NCBI GenBank assembly: GCA_905221605.1
Contig: CAJNDS010001224.1
Location: 312,001 to 376,000 of the forward strand
DNA from: Symbiodinium natans
Lineage: Eukaryota > Sar > Dinophyceae > Suessiales > Symbiodiniaceae
Length of the DNA: 64,000 nucleotides
Direction of reading: 5' to 3'
Part shown: piece after piece, positions 29,996-39,578 of the stretch
Numbering within the stretch: the first letter of the stretch is position 1
Layout: each line of letters opens with the position of its first letter
Program-made: the position numbers and the translations under genes
Notes under the pieces: generated by a model
What the model saw: the letters and a program-made list of their open reading frames with translations, nothing else
Database searches by the model: none
Told to the model about the DNA's origin: nothing

Positions 29996-30116
29996 ATACG
30001 TACAAATATAATGTACATAGAAACACACATGCTAAACCCTCCCCCCAAGACCAACCTCTCATAGAGGCAGAATACATATTGCTACTTTCACGGATGGGCT
30101 GGAGACCGCCCATGGT

Positions 30117-30158
30117 GAGGGTTTAGGGTTTAGGGTTTAGGGTTTAGGGTTTAGGGTG
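30117..30158 (+). repeat. ITS array (TTTAGGG)
   Basis: Six units. Confidence 0.95.
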
Positions 30159-30159
30159 T

Positions 30160-30985
30160 TTGGAAATACGGGCCTACTTCAAAAAGCAAAAACAAACTAC
30201 AACCAACATCCAGGCACTATGGTACTCAACCATAAAAAAAACAAAGGACCCTTAAACGAAATGTTGAAAAAAGGGTCACCTTCAGTCCTCTGGTTCCCAT
30301 GGTATGTGTTTTTGCTGATTGCCATGGCTTCTGGTGTTTAGGGTTTAGGGGTTTAGGGGTTTAGGGTTTAGGGTTTGAGGCTTCCGGAAAGCAATGGAGA
30401 CCATGAGCATGGTCCTGCTTTTTTGTCAGAAGATTTTTGCAGGGATGCTTCCAAAAGCATCGGTTTAGAAATGGATTCCCTTGAATGGGTATATGGTTTA
30501 GGGTGTTCCGTTGTGGAATTTTCAGCTTTAAAACTTGCGAGAAATAGCCCCCCCCCCCCCCCATTTCCAGAAATGTCTAGTGCCTGACTCTCAGCATCAA
30601 GTTGAAGTACATTGTGAGTCCTTTTGGGCAATACTGCTTCAGGTAGCTGACCCTAGATATGCAACTACCTAACTCGTTAAATCCAGATGATTGTGTGCAT
30701 AATGCAGAATGCGTTTAGATGGTTTAAGTTAGGGACCATGAAGCACTTGTGTTACAGAATTCAAGCCGGCAAAAACGGGATAAATGCATGTTGTTGATAA
30801 ACCCTAAGGCCCTAAACCCTTTTGCATCTGGGATTTCAGCAGGTATTGCCAGAAGCCCTAAACCCTGAATCCAAGACCACCTTCGTCAACCGGGAGCTCT
30901 CTGATATGCCTGCTTCGGGTCTCGGGCCTGTTGGCGGGAACCCCACCCGCTATCAAAAAAATAGCAACCAAAATAAGACAAAACC
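30160..30985. other. Unrecognised stretch with small ITS patches
   Basis: TTTAGGG patch at 30336-30379; C(15) at 30549-30563. Open frames on both strands (30361-30631) are not recognisable. No MITE ends found. Confidence 0.4.
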
Positions 30986-30989
30986 CGAC

Positions 30990-31110
30990 CCCTTTGATAG
31001 CCCTTCATTAAGGAATAGGGTTTTGGGTTTAGGGCCCAATATTCATATACCCCTTCCTGAAGATAGGTTAAAGTATAGCCCTCATTTAAGGGACTGTTGG
31101 GCTCTCTGGG
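30990..31110. mobile_element. MITE family C copy with a short internal ITS
   Basis: GCCCTTCATTAAGGAATA is followed by GGGTTTTGGGTTTAGGG, then TACCCCTTCCTGAAGATAGG and the right end GGACTGTTGGGCTCTCTGGG. Confidence 0.6.
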
Positions 31111-31378
31111 AATAGGTTTAGCGGTTCAAAGTTTAGGGAATTTTTGTAGGGTTTATGGGATTTCTAGGGCTTAGGCAATCTACACCTTAACTCTGTTTAG
31201 GCATCCTCAACTAAGAAATTTATCATTAACTCAGTATGAGGACGCTCTGCAGTTTTAGGTGGGATCCTTCATCAAGGAGTTCACACCTTCAATCATAAGT
31301 TTCCCTTATACAAAAACTGAAAACGTACCATCAATGTAAGTATGCAATATGGAGCTCCCCGGCAAGTATACACAGAAC

Positions 31379-31412
31379 TACTAATAGCTTAAGAACCCCC
31401 CCCAAAAAATGT
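31379..31412. mobile_element. Family D left-end fragment
   Basis: ACTAATAGCTTAAGAACCCC then C/A run, truncated at TGTTCTTCC where a family E element begins. Confidence 0.5.
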
Positions 31413-31420
31413 TCTTCCTT

Positions 31421-31535
31421 TCAAGTAGCCAGTACCTATATTATAATACGGGCACCCATTTTTTTGGGTTGGTTACTTTATAAGGGAACCTTGAACCCAA
31501 AAAAAAGGGAAAAGGGTACCATTGGGCTACCAAGA
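31421..31535. mobile_element. MITE family E copy, uninterrupted reference
   Basis: AGTAGCCAGTACCTATATTA / ACCATTGGGCTACCAAG, with centre TTTTTTTGGGTTGGTTACTT. Confidence 0.85.
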
Positions 31536-31549
31536 GAGAAGGCCCCCCT

Positions 31550-31608
31550 AAACCCTAAACCCTAAACCCTAAACCCGGCCCTGAACCCTGAACCCTAAAC
31601 CCTAAACC
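31550..31608 (-). repeat. ITS array (CCCTAAA)
   Basis: About seven units split by CGGCCCTGAACCCTGAA. Confidence 0.9.
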
Positions 31609-31684
31609 CCCACTGTACTCAGTTGTTGACGGCTGTGAGGCTGTCCGGCTGGTGATTCAGGTTTGTCTTCGGCTCGTGGCGTTG

Positions 31685-31788
31685 CTTGGGATGTTCCCCC
31701 TTATACTAACAGTCCTTAGTAAGGATTAAAATAGGGGGGGGACTATAATCCCTACGAAATACTGTTAGTAGTAGAAGGGAACATCCCT
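31685..31788. mobile_element. MITE family A copy
   Basis: CTTGGGATGTTCCCCCTTAT / GAAGGGAACATCCC with CTAACAGTCCTTAGTAAGGA. Confidence 0.85.
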
Positions 31789-32056
31789 ACTTCAAACATT
31801 CAAACTTTTTGGTCGGCTTCGTGATTGGAAGCTGGCCAAGACAGCTAAACGCAACCGTGGTGGGGAGAAGTGAGCCGCTCCGGCCGCTGCGTCCGCTCCG
31901 CATGTGCACTTGGAGGGCTTTCTTGGGCTTTCAAGTCAGGGCCCGGCCGGCAATACTTAACTTTGGGGGGGAGTTCTATACCTACATAATGGTAAGACTT
32001 ATAGCTCAGCTAAGGGCCCCTAGAACCCTACTTCTCCAACTGCCTACTTCCCCAAC

Positions 32057-32143
32057 TGGTTCTTAGTAGGGATTGGGGGCATGAGGGCGCTGTACATACC
32101 CTTTCTCGCATTCTGTCCTCATTCCCTACTAAGAACCAGCCAG
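32057..32143. repeat. Inverted repeat, unclassified
   Basis: TGGTTCTTAGTAGGGAT is matched by ATTCCCTACTAAGAACCA, with GGGGCATGAGG / CCTCAT continuing the stem. Confidence 0.75.
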
Positions 32144-32165
32144 GTCTGGCTAGGGGCCAGTCTTG

Positions 32166-32320
32166 TACTTGGAGGTTCATGGTACTACTAACCAAGTACA
32201 ACTGTACTTATAACCCTACTTATAATACACCTAAAGGGCCTTATAGGGGTTATCCCAATTATAAGTAGGGTTGTAAGCCCTGTTATACGTGGTTAGTAAG
32301 TACCACGAACCGCCAAGTAG
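32166..32320. mobile_element. MITE family B, long-stem subtype
   Basis: TACTTGGAGGTTCATGGTAC and GTACCACGAACCGCCAAGTA. The interior AACTGTACTTATAACCCTAC and CTTATAATACACCT closely match the copy at 22025. Confidence 0.85.
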
Positions 32321-32402
32321 GGTTGGGTTGAACGGCTGCTTCGTTTAGCAGCCGAGGTACAACTGCTACCGACCTTGACTCTGATACTTCCGTCTACACT
32401 GT

Positions 32403-32461
32403 ACAGGGTTTGGGGTTTGGGGTTTGGGGTTTAGGGTTTGGGGTTTAAGGTTTAGGGTTGT
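32403..32461 (+). repeat. ITS array, TTTGGGG-rich
   Basis: Eight units, five of them TTTGGGG. Confidence 0.9.
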
Positions 32462-32578
32462 GAAGAGCCCTGAAGAACAGAACGTTTGAGTTCCAAGTAT
32501 GGGGTCAGTGAGGAGAGCTGCTGTGTGAGGCGTTCCGGCTTCTCGGGTTCTATCGGAGCCCGAAACCATTTTTGCTTC

Positions 32579-32618
32579 AGGGTTTAGGGTTTAGGGTTTA
32601 GGGTTTAGGGTTTAGGGG
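32579..32618 (+). repeat. ITS array (TTTAGGG)
   Basis: Five and a half units, meeting a short CCCTAAA/CCCTGAA patch at 32628-32650 head-on. Confidence 0.95.
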
Positions 32619-32702
32619 CCACCCGAAACCCTAAACCCTGAACCCTCAACCACTTTTTTGTTGCATCCGGGGCTGTGAAGGTCGGAAGAGACGAAGGGCG
32701 TT

Positions 32703-32887
32703 CACTACTACGTTTGCTTAAGAATCACGCCAAAACAGTAAAAGACACAACGCTTCCTTACAAGGGTAACATAGGGATTATCATTATCATTATCATCATC
32801 ATGATCATCATCATTATTATTATTGTTATTATTATTAGTTTTTTTGTTTTTTTTGTTTGGGGGGGGGGCTCTCAAGCAACGAGTAGT
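32703..32887. mobile_element. MITE family D copy with ATC/ATT microsatellite
   Basis: CACTACTACGTTTGCTTAAG / GGGCTCTCAAGCAACGAGTAG ends. The family's ATAGGGATTATCATT core has expanded into (ATC)n(ATT)n at 32776-32838. Confidence 0.75.
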
Positions 32888-32945
32888 TTGGGGGTTTAGG
32901 CTTTAGTCACAACACCAAAGCGATGCCATCGACTACTGTGTGGAG

Positions 32946-33114
32946 CTCAAACCCCTTAAGTAAGGAATCTAAAACTACATAGGGATCCTAAACCCTAAGC
33001 CCGAAACCCTAAATCCTTTTCCAAGAGACTTCGCCCGCCTCGAGGATCCTAAACCCAAAACCCTTAGCATGATCTAAGGTAGTTTCCCTACTTTAGGCGT
33101 TTTGAGCTCTTGGC
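32946..33114. mobile_element. MITE family C copy broken by two ITS patches
   Basis: AACCCCTTAAGTAAGGAAT...ACATAGGGATCCTAAACCC, a GC-rich filler with GAGGATCCTAAACCC, then TTAGCATGATCTAAGGTAG and TTTTGAGCTCTTGG. The GATCC phrase occurs at both breaks, suggesting a duplication around the insert. Confidence 0.55.
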
Positions 33115-33525
33115 AGCTTCCAGAGCGTATAGCTCTCCACTTCTACGGCACCAGCCAGCTCCCCTCGAACTCGACGCTGCTCGTGCCATTTCCTGCTGAA
33201 TTTGTATCCCACACTCCCAGATCTTCCAAACTGGCTCGTTGCGGACAATATTCCTTAGTCCCTACGCAGAGTCTTGTGGCGGTTCGAGGCATGCTCCGGA
33301 ACGGAGCTATGTTGGAAGATCATGGCTCTTGAAAGTCTTTGTTTGCGGAACTTCGGCGAATTTTCAAACCCGGCTTGGCGGCATCAGCAAACGCTGCGCT
33401 ACTGGCACGGTATGAAAGCCTCAACTGCTGTAGTTTACTTGGTCGACGGACCTATATGTTTATGTAGTAGATACATGGGCCTAAAACAGGGATGATACTG
33501 GCTTTAGGACGCAGGCATACACTAT
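33115..33525. other. ITS-free island, unrecognised
   Basis: Plus-strand frames of 73-76 codons (33102-33332, 33274-33495) overlap out of phase. No domain is recognisable, but composition is even and non-repetitive, so this is one of the better places to look for an exon. Confidence 0.35.
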
Positions 33526-33529
33526 ACAG

Positions 33530-33612
33530 CTGTCTCTCTCTCTCTCTCTCGCTTGCTCACTCTCTCTCTCTCTCTCTCTCTCTGTCTTTGTCTCTCTGTC
33601 TCTCTGTCTCTC
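33530..33612. repeat. CT microsatellite
   Basis: (TC)n with GTCTCTCT variants. Confidence 0.95.
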
Positions 33613-33635
33613 TCAGCTATGCCAATGTAGAGTCG

Positions 33636-33705
33636 TGCATCTATACATATACATATACATATGCAAATACATATGCATATATATATATATGCATATACCT
33701 ATGGC
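33636..33705. repeat. CATA/AT microsatellite
   Basis: (ACATAT)n then (AT)n. Confidence 0.9.
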
Positions 33706-33827
33706 TCGAAGTTGTTTAGTTCATCATGTTGTTTAAACCCCAAGCAGAGGAAATCCTGAAGCGCGAGCGCTAACATAGCAAAGCGCCCGTAAATCCTTCT
33801 CGGAGAAGGTCACATCTGGGCAAGGAC

Positions 33828-33831
33828 CCCG

Positions 33832-33874
<43 letters not shown>

Positions 33875-33988
33875 AAAGAAAACATGAAAGATATTCATGT
33901 AAATCCCGTGAGGAAGAATACTTGTGTCTCTGTTTTTTTTGTTTAATGTGTTTTTTTTTTGGGGGGGGGTTCTTAAGCAAACAGCAGA
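33828..33988. mobile_element. Family D copy with C(34)A(13) and T/G expansions
   Basis: The right end GGGGTTCTTAAGCAAACAGC and the core GTGAGGAAGAATACTTG are family D. The left inner arm is replaced by about 34 C and 13 A, and the right inner arm is T-rich then G(10). Confidence 0.65.
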
Positions 33989-34059
33989 ACAAAAACGGTT
34001 TAGCGCTCAGGGTTTAGGGGTTAGGGGAGTTCCTTATGACTAGAGGGCCCCCCTTTTTT

Positions 34060-34420
34060 TGGAGGGCTGCCATCTAACTACATCCCTCCATAGTAGGATG
34101 TATATGCCACAAACATCAGCCCAGTCGTGGTGTCGGGTTCAGGACTTGGGACCCTAAACGCGGCAAAACTTCTGAGGGCGTCTGTAGGGCCCGTCGAGGG
34201 TCGTCTGGAGGACAGGGGATCGAACTCAGCACAACAACGCCACGCCCCTGCATAGAAAATCTTTCTGACGAGGGCTTTCATCGTCTGCTGGCGTGCCGCC
34301 ACCACAACGTGTGGGACATGAAAGAGGTGCCGAGTTACTGTTAGTTGTAACGATGCGGCTTGCTCCACGCTGGCCCAACCGTTTCAGCTGACACAGTAAG
34401 CCACTGAGCGATATGGTCCA
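34060..34420. other. ITS-free island, unrecognised
   Basis: A minus-strand frame of 96 codons (34078-34368) covers most of it; no family resemblance seen. Confidence 0.35.
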
Positions 34421-34424
34421 TGGT

Positions 34425-34560
34425 CTATTTCTTAATAGGGGTTTTCAGGGTTCTCTGGGTAAACTCATGGGGTTCGTAGGGATGTACCTTATATAAATCA
34501 TGATAAGGGCCCCTATAAAGGTTAAGGTATCCTCCTTAATTAAGGGTTTGGGGCTCTCTT
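34425..34560. mobile_element. Decayed family C copy
   Basis: TTCTTAATAGGGGTTTTCAGGG, AAGGTATCCTCCTTAATTAAGG and GGGGCTCTCTT fit the family; the left AGAGCCC end is gone. Confidence 0.5.
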
Positions 34561-34795
34561 CTCTATACTCCCCTTAGAACCTTAATTAATAACAACAATG
34601 TTTTAATATCCTCTTGGTCCTATTATAAACAAAAAAATCGCAAGGGGGATATAGTTCTGGGAGCCTTCGGGAGCTTGCATGGAAAAGGCGCTGACACCTT
34701 CAAATGGGGAACTGGCGGCTTGTCTCGGCTGCAAGACGCGCCCTTTAAACGGCATGAGCCCAGGAGGGTGTTGATTCCGGGCCCCGAAACTCTCA

Positions 34796-34836
34796 GGGTT
34801 TGGGGTTTGGGTTTGGGGTTTAGGATTTAGGGTTGA
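34796..34836 (+). repeat. Short ITS, TTTGGGG/TTTAGGG
   Basis: Five or six mixed units; flanking 34600-34900 is otherwise unrecognised. Confidence 0.8.
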
Positions 34837-35035
34837 GGGAGTGTGCGGACCGTGGCAAACCCGCTCAAGCCCGCTGATACCCCTGATTCCGGGTAGGATC
34901 CACACACCCGCATGCCTTTTACATGATGGACTCGGGGCTCTTCACGCCATTTCCCAGCTGCCAGTTCGTGATTGCCTCGCGGCTGCTTTCCTCAGCTCAA
35001 AAACTGGTTGATGTGGGGGTTTGTTTACGACCATT

Positions 35036-35130
35036 TCGGGTACCTTATTGCGGTACCTTTTAAAGAGGGAATCCTGCTACTTTGGGATCAAAATTAGGGG
35101 TCCGGCTATTTTCGTAATCCCCCATGTGCA
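35036..35130. mobile_element. Family I element
   Basis: TTTCGGGTACCTTATTGCGG on the left, GGGAATCCTGCTACTTTGGG in the middle, ATTAGGGGTCC...TTTTCGTAATCCCCC on the right. Shares these blocks with 43577 and 57255. Confidence 0.65.
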
Positions 35131-35172
35131 GTACATGGGATGTCCACCAGCAGCACCAGCAGCACCACAGCA

Positions 35173-35299
35173 GCTAAGTTGCTGAGTTCATAAGCCCCCC
35201 CCCCCCCCCCCCCAAAAAAAAAACACAAGTCTACACTTTTCGTTTTGTAGAGATTATAGTATCCCCAAAAGTGTAAAGTGTACTCACTCAGCTACAAAG
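35173..35299. mobile_element. MITE family H copy with C(n)A(10) expansion
   Basis: GCTAAGTTGCTGAGTTCATA and GTACTCACTCAGCTAC. AAGCCCCC of the family has become about 20 C followed by 10 A. Confidence 0.85.
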
Positions 35300-35391
35300 G
35301 CAGAATTACATCCAGCAGCCAACAGAGCGACTTCAACCTCCAGTGCGAACCCCAAAGACTGAACCCTTTAACTAGGTACAACAAAATTCAG

Positions 35392-35505
35392 CCTAAACCC
35401 TACACCCTAAACCCCAAACAATAAACCATAAACCCTAAGCCCAAAACCCTAAACCCCAAACTCTAAACCCTAAACCCCAAACCCTAAACCCTAAACCCGA
35501 AGCCG
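35392..35505 (-). repeat. ITS array (CCCTAAA/CCCCAAA)
   Basis: About 15 mixed units; faces the G-strand array 70 bp downstream. Confidence 0.9.
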
Positions 35506-35572
35506 AGGGTCGCTTCTCTTCGGCTGCACCAGCTCCTCTGGGTGATTTCAGTTTCCGTGGCTGCGTTGGGCT

Positions 35573-35686
35573 GAGGGTTTGGGGTTTCGGGTTTAGGGTT
35601 TTGGGGTTTAGGGGTTAGGGTTTGGGGTTTAGGGTTTAGGGTTTGGGGTTGAGGGTTTGGGGTTTAGGGTTCGGGGTTGCTGCAGA
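35573..35686 (+). repeat. ITS array (TTTGGGG/TTTAGGG)
   Basis: About 15 mixed units rich in TTTGGGG, mirroring the CCCCAAA-rich array upstream, so the two could pair as an imperfect inverted repeat. Confidence 0.9.
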
Positions 35687-35696
35687 CACTCAGAAG

Positions 35697-35852
35697 CCAA
35701 AGAGACAAAACAAAAAACCCTGACTTCAGGAATTTCTACCTTCAATCATACGAAGGACTCCTCTGTAGTTTAAGGTCTATGATTCATGAAACCCTAAACC
35801 CTAAACCCTAAACCCTAAACCCTGAACTCAGGGGCTTTGGGCTCTCTGGGGA
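35697..35852. mobile_element. MITE family C copy with ITS inside
   Basis: GAATTTCTACCTTCAATCATA...AGTTTAAGGTCTATGATTCATG, then AAACCCTAAA x5 (about 35789-35822), then TGAACTCAGGGGCTTTGGGC. In intact copies the phrase CCTGAACTCAGGGG is continuous, so the array ends on the family's own CCTGAA. Confidence 0.8.
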
Positions 35853-35894
35853 CATGGCGTCTGAACTCCAGGAGCTTAGGGTGGCAAGCGAAGT

Positions 35895-35948
35895 TGAGGG
35901 TTTAGGGTTTAGGGTTTAGGGTTTAGGGTTTAGGGTTTAGGGTTTGGG
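35895..35948 (+). repeat. ITS array (TTTAGGG)
   Basis: Seven units. Confidence 0.95.
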
Positions 35949-36152
35949 GCAGAGTGGTGGAAGGTCGATGTGCGATAGCCCCTCGCGATGCTGGCGGGCA
36001 CGCGTTGCCTAGAGGGTTTTGCAGCCGCACAGCCTTAGGGTTTAGGGTTTAGGAGGCAGAAGAAACCCAGATCCCTCAAGGAGGGGGCTCCTCCCCCCCC
36101 CCCCTTTAGCGATATAAGTAGAGTCGCAAGATGCAAGTGTTTCCCAGAAGGC

Positions 36153-36245
36153 AACCTAGGAATAAACAGGGTGCCCTTTTTAGTTTAAAGGGGGTTTCTA
36201 AGGGGCGCTGGATTATAACTTAGAATCTTACCCTGGACTATCAAG
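36153..36245. mobile_element. MITE family F copy, right half divergent
   Basis: GCAACCTAGGAATAAACAGG and GTGCCCTTTTTAGTTTAAAG are clear; the right end is reduced to TTACCCTGGACTA. Confidence 0.6.
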
Positions 36246-36407
36246 TTGGGCATAGTAAGGGGCTTTAGGGTTTAGGGTTTAGGGACCCTCCTTGTTCAAC
36301 CCCAACACTGTGTCCTGGGGCATAAGTGGCATGCGGAAGGCATTGAGGTGGCGGAACGTCTTGGCGTTGGCCCGCCTCGGGGAGAAAAGCCCCTTTGAAG
36401 GCTCAGC

Positions 36408-36512
36408 TTAGGTTGTTCCTTATACCAAACAAATCCTTAAAAGTGAATATAGTACGCCCCCCTATTTTAATCCTATTAAGGAGCTGTTAGTATGAGGGGC
36501 AACATCCCAAGG
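36408..36512. mobile_element. MITE family A copy, divergent left arm
   Basis: TTAGGTTGTTCCTTATACCA / GTATGAGGGGCAACATCCCAAGG; GTTGTTCC and GGCAACA co-vary, keeping the stem. Confidence 0.8.
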
Positions 36513-36845
36513 CTAAACCCTCTGAATCTTCAAGCCCTCGTGGAGTTGACGCTTCGGGCCCAAAAAATCGCCGTGGCGGGCGTGTTTAAACTTAGAGGCA
36601 CCAAACAAATGGGTTTAGGGCTTCGGGCTTTGAAGGGTTTAGGGTCTTTTGGCCGCGGGGATGGGGTACATATGTGTATACATATCTATTATATGTGACG
36701 ATTTCTCCTCTTATTTAGGGTACCCCAAAAAACACCCTAATGTTGAGAACTCACCATATGGGGTACCCAGTTTTTGACCCATGTCTGACTGAAGACCTTC
36801 TGCCGTCATCAGTTATCTGCTACTGCCATCTTGAGGTAGATTACA

Positions 36846-37012
36846 TTGTCACTTGGTAAGGGCCCATATACCCGATACAACCCGACTATTTGCTTAAGAA
36901 CCCCAAAAGAATAAATAATATTCCCGACATTGCCTTTAATAAGGAAGAATATTCTTTCATTTCGGGTTTCTTCAGCAATTAGTAGAAATTAAGGGCCCAT
37001 GTAACTAGGGTT
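36846..37012. mobile_element. Family G element split by a family D insertion
   Basis: TGTCACTTGGTAAGGGCCCATATACCC lies left and AATTAAGGGCCCATGTAACT right of a complete D element (36884-36985). Confidence 0.65.
36884..36985. mobile_element. MITE family D copy nested in family G
   Basis: GACTATTTGCTTAAGAACCC / GGTTTCTTCAGCAATTAGTAG with the core GCCTTTAATAAGGAAGAAT. Confidence 0.85.
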
Positions 37013-37150
37013 TAGGGTTTAGGGCCGGTTTAGGGTTTAGGGTTTAGGGTGTTCTGCCACGCAGCATCCGGAAGGTGCTCCGCATCTTCTGACGTGGCGA
37101 GATGATGTTGGCCTGTTCGAGCTGATGCTGCGAGGATCAGGATGTATAGG

Positions 37151-37338
37151 GTTGGGGCGTTCCCCCCTTATACTAACAGCTCCTTAATAGGGATTATTGA
37201 GCATGTTTAGGGTTTAGGGTTTAGGGTTAGGGTTGGGATGTTCCCCCATATACTAGCAGCTTAATAGGGATTATAGTGCCCACCCCCCCCCGTTTTAGAA
37301 TCCCAATTAAGGACTGTTAGTATAAGGGGAACATCCCA
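37151..37338. mobile_element. Family A half element, ITS, then complete family A element
   Basis: The left half (GTTGGGGCGTTCCCCCCTTA, CTAACAGCTCCTTAATAGGG) ends at about 37200. A TTTAGGG x4 patch (37206-37232) follows, then a full A copy (37233-37338). Confidence 0.85.
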
Positions 37339-37435
37339 GATTGAGGGTTTCGTTTCAACTAGGTTCCCAGCTACCTTAGACGGGTGAACCGGCTTTTGCT
37401 TCATCAAGCAATCCTGCATCCAAAAAACACAGGGT

Positions 37436-37492
37436 AATATATATATATATACATACATATCATACATATCGTACATATATATATATATACTG
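37436..37492. repeat. AT/CATA microsatellite
   Basis: (TA)n, (CATA)n, (TA)n. Confidence 0.9.
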
Positions 37493-37540
37493 CGCCAGGA
37501 CGAAAGTTCGTCGCATCGGGCACTTATGCCAGCATGTACG

Positions 37541-37576
37541 TGCCCCCCCCCCCCCCCCCCCAAAAAAAAAAAAAAA
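37541..37576 (-). repeat. C(19)A(15) tract
   Basis: Same C-then-A polarity as the tracts inside D, E and H elements; no MITE ends recognised around it. Confidence 0.9.
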
Positions 37577-37837
37577 GACTCCTCCACAAGACGTGTCTCT
37601 GGGGCGCGGAGGATTTAAATTCCTCCGTCGGAACAAAAAACACTATATGTTTAAAACAGCGTGGAAATTCCTCCGCTAGCCAGGCCACAGAAAATGAACT
37701 TGCTCCGAGTCCTCCACCAACGCAAGATATGCAAGTGCGACAAAACTTTCTTCCTCCTGATGTATGTACATATGTATACATATAATATGATTGTTGGTTC
37801 AAGCGTCTTTTTGCACATGGATTGATCTGCACTGTTT

Positions 37838-37861
37838 GTCTAAGGGGGGAACATCCCAACC
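37838..37861. mobile_element. Family A right-terminal fragment
   Basis: TAAGGGGGGAACATCCCAAC, followed at once by CCCTAAA. It could be the lost right end of the half element at 37151, about 640 bp upstream. Confidence 0.6.
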
Positions 37862-38036
37862 CTAACCCTAAACCCTAAACATACCCATTGTTGAAGATGT
37901 TGGCCGGGAGTTTAGCACCTGCTTTTTGGGTCGCTAGGCAATGCTTACATGGCGGTTGCTCAAGGAAACTCCCATTGCTTCCCTAAATTCACCCATACAC
38001 CCTTGAGACCCTGACAGAACCCTTTACTTACACAAA

Positions 38037-38145
38037 ACAAAAACTGAACACAAAAACAAAAAACCCTAAACAAACCCTCCAAAAACCTAATAACCCTAAA
38101 CAACACCCGAACAACCCTAAATCCTAAACCCTAAACCCGAAACCC
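38037..38145 (-). repeat. Degenerate CCCTAAAC / AACCC text
   Basis: AACAACCCTAAA-type degenerate units. Confidence 0.75.
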
Positions 38146-38247
38146 TGCGAGCACATCGGAACCCCAGAATGCCCCCAAGATCGATGAACAAACACAGAAC
38201 CGGAGACTCGCCTTACAAAGAAGTGAACACCTGGGTTCCGTCGTGTA

Positions 38248-38342
38248 GGGTTTGGGGTTTGGGGTTTAGGGCTAGGGTTCAGGGTTTAGGGTTTGGGGTT
38301 TAGGGTTTAGGGTTTGGGGTTTAGGGCCGTTTAGGGTTTAGG
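38248..38342 (+). repeat. ITS array (TTTAGGG/TTTGGGG)
   Basis: About 12 mixed units. Confidence 0.9.
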
Positions 38343-38344
38343 GC

Positions 38345-39055
38345 ACCCAAGAGAGAGAAGTAGCTCTGAATTGGGCCAGTAGGTAGATGGCTTAGAATTC
38401 TGGGCCTCTGGACTATGGTATGCTTAGTGAAGTAAGGGGGCTGCCCCTTGCACACTTTCAGCGAGGTGGTTGGACAGGCCCTCTTTTCTGAGTCTACCAC
38501 ACCCCAAAATTTATCAAGGAGACCATCATTGGTTTAGGGTTTAGAATTGGTTTAGGGGAGAACTGCTCCAAGCATCAGCTGTCCTGCTGAAGCGATTGTT
38601 TCAAGTTTGCCAGTGTGTCACCTGGGACAAGCTGCCGGAAGACTGAGAAGTGTCTAAAAGCTACTACGGGGTGACGCCAGAACTCTACAGCCCGAAATCC
38701 CGGGAGACCCCAGCGCTGTTAATATACCCTTGAATGAAGGAAGACGAGAAATCATTGTTTAGGGTTTAGGGTTTAGGAACACCCAGGCATGATTTAAGGG
38801 ACATGCCTTCACGAAGGGCAACATCTGTCGGTCCTGTTCTGTGTGTCTCTGTCGCTGAATCCAAACCCGAATCATCAGTACAAGCTTTGGCGTCGTGACT
38901 GTCCGGAGTCCAGACCAAAAACCCTAAACCCTAAACTCCCTAAACCCTAAACCCTAAACCCTACACTGAAACCCCCTAAACCCTGTGTACATGGCTTACG
39001 AAGGGCTTTGTTGAACTTACTAAGGCCTTATTTGGGAATCTTGGCTTCCTCGCTC
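38345..39055. other. Unrecognised stretch with short ITS patches
   Basis: ITS patches at 38530, 38757-38777 and 38918-38985. No MITE ends or gene found. Confidence 0.4.
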
Positions 39056-39059
39056 CCCA

Positions 39060-39115
39060 AGGTTTAGGGTTTAGGGTTTGGGGTTTGGGGTTTGGGGTTT
39101 AGGGTTTAAGGTTAC
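39060..39115 (+). repeat. ITS array (TTTAGGG/TTTGGGG)
   Basis: Eight units. Confidence 0.9.
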
Positions 39116-39224
39116 TTGGCCAAGACTTGGCCCGTAGCTGCGTTGGAAAAACGGCATCTGAGTCCTGACCCAATAGCCCCCCCCCCCCCCCGGCCCTTAG
39201 TGAAGGAAGTACACAACGTGAGCC

Positions 39225-39330
39225 TTGCACTGTAAACTGCAATAGGGCTTCTGTTAGAAGAATGAGGGCCTATTCTTTCCGTAGGGGGCTTCTGTTAGAA
39301 GAATGTGGGCGTATTGTTTCATGAGAGGAG
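39225..39330. repeat. Short tandem duplication
   Basis: GGGCTTCTGTTAGAAGAATG is repeated at about 39245 and 39285, each followed by GGGC(C/G)TATT. Confidence 0.7.
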
Positions 39331-39413
39331 GTGTTGGCGAGTCACTCAGTTGTCGCATCTCAGCGTGCATTGCCAACTGGTCCTTAGCCGCGAGACTGTA
39401 GGGTTCTTCTCCT

Positions 39414-39578
39414 GCGGACTCCGCTACCCTTAGTTCAGGAATATTCCTTAAACAACAAGCGGGTTCCTTACATGGTTTAAGGAAAACCCTAAACCCTAAA
39501 CCCTAAAGCCTGAACCCTAAACCCTAAAACCAAACCCCAAACCCTAAACCTGTACCTTAATTAAGGGGTATTGGAGCC
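39414..39578. mobile_element. MITE family C copy with ITS inside
   Basis: GCGGACTCCGCTACCCTTAGTTCAGGAATATTCC...ACATGGTTTAAGGAA, then a ten-unit CCCTAAA array (39483-39552). The element resumes TACCTTAATTAAGGGGTATTGG. In intact copies TTTAAGGAATATTCCTTAATT is continuous. Confidence 0.85.
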
